Assembly (NCBI RefSeq): GCF_007833165.1
Contig: NZ_VOBQ01000020.1
Span: 62,001-126,000 of the forward strand
DNA: 64,000 nt
Direction: 5' to 3'
Source of the DNA: Caenimonas sedimenti
Lineage (GTDB): Bacteria; Pseudomonadota; Gammaproteobacteria; Burkholderiales; Burkholderiaceae_C
The translations under genes were made by a program, and so were the position numbers. The notes below the pieces were generated by a model, which worked only from the letters and a program-made list of their open reading frames with translations, did not search any database and was not told where the DNA came from. This document shows positions 62,477 to 64,000 of this stretch, piece by piece. The first letter of the stretch is position 1, and every line of letters begins with the position of its first letter.

Positions 62477-63725
62477 GCGCCTCCCCCAGCGGCACCGCGG
62501 CCGCCTGCGGCTGCCAGGGCCTGCTGCTTTCACCAGCGCGGTAGATGGCGAACGTGGCGATGATGGCGCCCAGGATCTCCATCAGCAGGATGGCCGGCAA
62601 GGCGATGCTGGCAATGCGCGGGCCCAGCGTCAGCGACGACGCGACGAACTGCGAGACCAGGAGCAGCGCCACCGAGGACATCGGCGACATCGCGGCGCCC
62701 GTCCAGAGCGCCTGCTGCCAGCTGGTGCCGCTGCCCCAATTGGCCAGTGCCACCCCGCCGACCTTGGCGGCGGCGCGCGCCAGCACGAGCGCCACCACGA
62801 TGCCCGCCACCGCGGGATTCCAGTCCGCCTTGGCCGCCACCACCGAAACCAGCACGAACATCAGCATGGTCAGCAGCGACGAGGCCGTGCCCAGCTGCCG
62901 CGGCCAGGCCCAGGGGCGCGGGTGCAGCTGTTTCAGCAGCAGCCCGCCCAGCAGGGCCGCAAGCGGCGCCGAGCCGCCGAAGTGCGCGGCCAGCGCCGTT
63001 CCGGCGGCGATCAGGCAGATGAGGAGGATGGACGTGTTCTCGCTGGTCGGGCTCATGAACCGCAACGCGGAGCGCAACGCCAGCGCCAGCACGGCCCCCA
63101 CGACGACGGAGATGCCGAGCACGACGGCCACCGGGTACAAGGTGGCGATCGGGTCCTGGTCGGGCCGGTTCATGGTCCCCGCGCGCGCGCTCACCAGCGT
63201 CAGCGCGTAGAACGTGCTCAGCGTCGACAACGCCATCGCCCGCTCCGTCACGGGGCCGGCGGCGCCGGTGTCCATGATCACGCGGCTCAGCACCGCTGGG
63301 GAGGCGGCCATGGCGATCAACGCGACCGCCTCCGCCACGCTGGTCCGGACGTCGAGCCAGCGCAGCACATAGTAGACGGCGACTGCCGTGAGCGCCGACT
63401 CCAGCAGGCTTTGCAGCAGCACCATCGGGTTGTGGCGGAACCAGCGCAGCGGGATCCGGCCGCCGGATTCGAACAGGACCATGGCGACGCCCAACTCCAG
63501 CAGGAACAGGGCGACGCCTTGCAGCGGCCAGACCGCACCGGAGAAGCCCGCCAGGCCGGCCAGCGTGCCGACGATCGAGTAGCCCACCACCTTCGGCAGA
63601 CCCGTGTAGCGCTGCAGCAGATGGCCTGCCGCGGCCGCCGCCGCGAGCAGCAGCGACCACTGCACGGTGGGCAGGCCGGCCGAAGGCTTCAGCCACTCGG
63701 CCCAGATGGCCATCACTTCTTCCAT
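62469..63725 (-). CDS. Cation/proton antiporter (CPA2 family)
   Basis: A 418-residue inner-membrane protein with about 12 helices and the Na/H-exchanger fold (GLPKVVGYSIVGTLAGL, LFLLELGVAMVLFESGGRI, SPAVLSRVIMDTGAAGPVTERAMALS). It lacks the C-terminal TrkA domain seen in KefB/C, so an ordinary Na+ or K+/H+ exchange is likely. ATG at 63725 is the first after the apaG stop; ATG at 63713, preceded by GGAAG, is an alternative. 16 nt downstream of apaG. Confidence 0.9.
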   Translation of the reverse strand: MEEVMAIWAEWLKPSAGLPTVQWSLLLAAAAAAGHLLQRYTGLPKVVGYSIVGTLAGLAGFSGAVWPLQGVALFLLELGVAMVLFESGGRIPLRWFRHNPMVLLQSLLESALTAVAVYYVLRWLDVRTSVAEAVALIAMAASPAVLSRVIMDTGAAGPVTERAMALSTLSTFYALTLVSARAGTMNRPDQDPIATLYPVAVVLGISVVVGAVLALALRSALRFMSPTSENTSILLICLIAAGTALAAHFGGSAPLAALLGGLLLKQLHPRPWAWPRQLGTASSLLTMLMFVLVSVVAAKADWNPAVAGIVVALVLARAAAKVGGVALANWGSGTSWQQALWTGAAMSPMSSVALLLVSQFVASSLTLGPRIASIALPAILLMEILGAIIATFAIYRAGESSRPWQPQAAAVPLGEARG

Positions 63726-63741
63726 GGGCAGGCTCGCGCCC

Positions 63742-64000
63742 TCAGTGCAGGACGCGGCGGGTGCCGTCGTCCAGGTGGAATTCGGGCACCTCGGCCTCGA
63801 AGCGCTCGCCGTCTTCGGCCACACAGAAGTAGCTGCCGCGCATGGTGCCGGTGGGTGTGCGCAGGCGGCAGCCGCTGGTGTATTCGAACGACTGGCCGGG
63901 CTTCAGCAGCGGCTGCTGGCCGACCACGCCGAGGCCCTTGACCTCTTCCACCGCGCCCAGCTCGTTGGTGATGATCCAGTGGCGGGCGATCAGCTGCGCC
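63742..64000 (-). CDS. apaG: ApaG domain protein, 5' end outside window
   Basis: The last 85 or so residues are visible: YSIxN-type start is cut off, but ARHWIITNELGAVEEVKGLGVVGQQP, YTSGCRLRTPTGTMRGSYFCV and EVPEFHLDDGTRRVLH are the ApaG (Co2+/Mg2+ efflux or polymerase-delta-interacting fold) signature. The frame is open to the right edge; an internal ATG at 63951 is not the start. Usual length is about 125. Confidence 0.93.
   Translation of the reverse strand, partial: AQLIARHWIITNELGAVEEVKGLGVVGQQPLLKPGQSFEYTSGCRLRTPTGTMRGSYFCVAEDGERFEAEVPEFHLDDGTRRVLH

Overview
The window is a GC-rich, gene-dense chromosomal segment of a betaproteobacterium, most likely Burkholderiales/Comamonadaceae (Ramlibacter- or Variovorax-like). 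This is inferred from the Burkholderiales-type trimeric porin, a Bug-type solute-binding protein, the blocks argS-SPOR-dsbA and lptA-lptB-rpoN, Coq7-type ubiquinone synthesis, and palindromic dispersed repeats resembling those of that family. No rRNA, tRNA, CRISPR array, insertion sequence or prophage was seen. About 67 protein genes are supported; two run off the window edges (a DUF72 gene at the left, apaG at the right).

Layout. 1-4.8 kb: DUF72, a glutathione S-transferase, a secreted amidohydrolase and a dienelactone hydrolase, then an SDR-MaoC-MarC run on the other strand. 4.8-7.1 kb: an unrecognised 195-aa protein divergent from a soluble winged-helix/TPR regulator. 7.1-9.4 kb: groES-groEL behind a perfect CIRCE element, closed by terminators. 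9.5-19.3 kb: a sugar-phosphate block with DUF805, pgi, tal and an AfuABC/FbpABC-like ABC transporter on the minus strand, divergent from zwf and an RpiR/HexR-type regulator. 19.3-27.9 kb: a dipeptide-type ABC operon with two solute-binding proteins and an embedded M20 hydrolase. 28-31.4 kb: DUF3047 lipoprotein, porin, coq7, OsmC. 31.4-35.1 kb: a candidate small RNA, ilvA, cobS, gshB. 35.1-42.1 kb (minus): class II amidotransferase, CWC protein, a GT-C-like membrane protein with TPRs, malate synthase G, L-2-haloacid dehalogenase, amidohydrolase. 42.2-45.8 kb: Bug protein, GST, LysR, DUF2214, PsiF-repeat protein. 45.9-53.7 kb: argS, SPOR protein, dsbA, lptAB, rpoN, an RNA methyltransferase and a PIN protein. 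53.8-59.8 kb: a haloacetate-dehalogenase-like hydrolase with a SnoaL-like partner, two LysR regulators, an Acg-type nitroreductase, pncC, pgpA and a 63-aa protein. 59.8-64 kb: nuclease, thiL, a YbdK-type ligase, a cation/proton antiporter and apaG.

Genes that appear to work together. (i) pgi, tal, the ABC transporter, zwf and HexR form a hexose-phosphate/pentose-phosphate module. The binding protein lacks the FbpA tyrosine pair and carries an H-D...E set at the spacing I recall for the sugar-phosphate-binding protein AfuA, and a 15-nt HexR-like palindrome lies between the two divergent arms. (ii) The L-2-haloacid dehalogenase is 19 nt upstream of malate synthase G, and a fluoroacetate-dehalogenase-like enzyme lies 13 kb away; both would yield glycolate, which feeds glyoxylate to GlcB. 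(iii) gshB, a YbdK-type ligase, two GSTs and a class II amidohydrolase fold suggest several glutathione-related functions.

The most novel candidates are a roughly 138-nt structured RNA with an anti-Shine-Dalgarno loop upstream of ilvA, whose promoter overlaps an 18-nt perfect palindrome, and a TMTC-like membrane glycosyltransferase/TPR protein. Gene functions are read from motifs and recalled family knowledge only; no database search was run.
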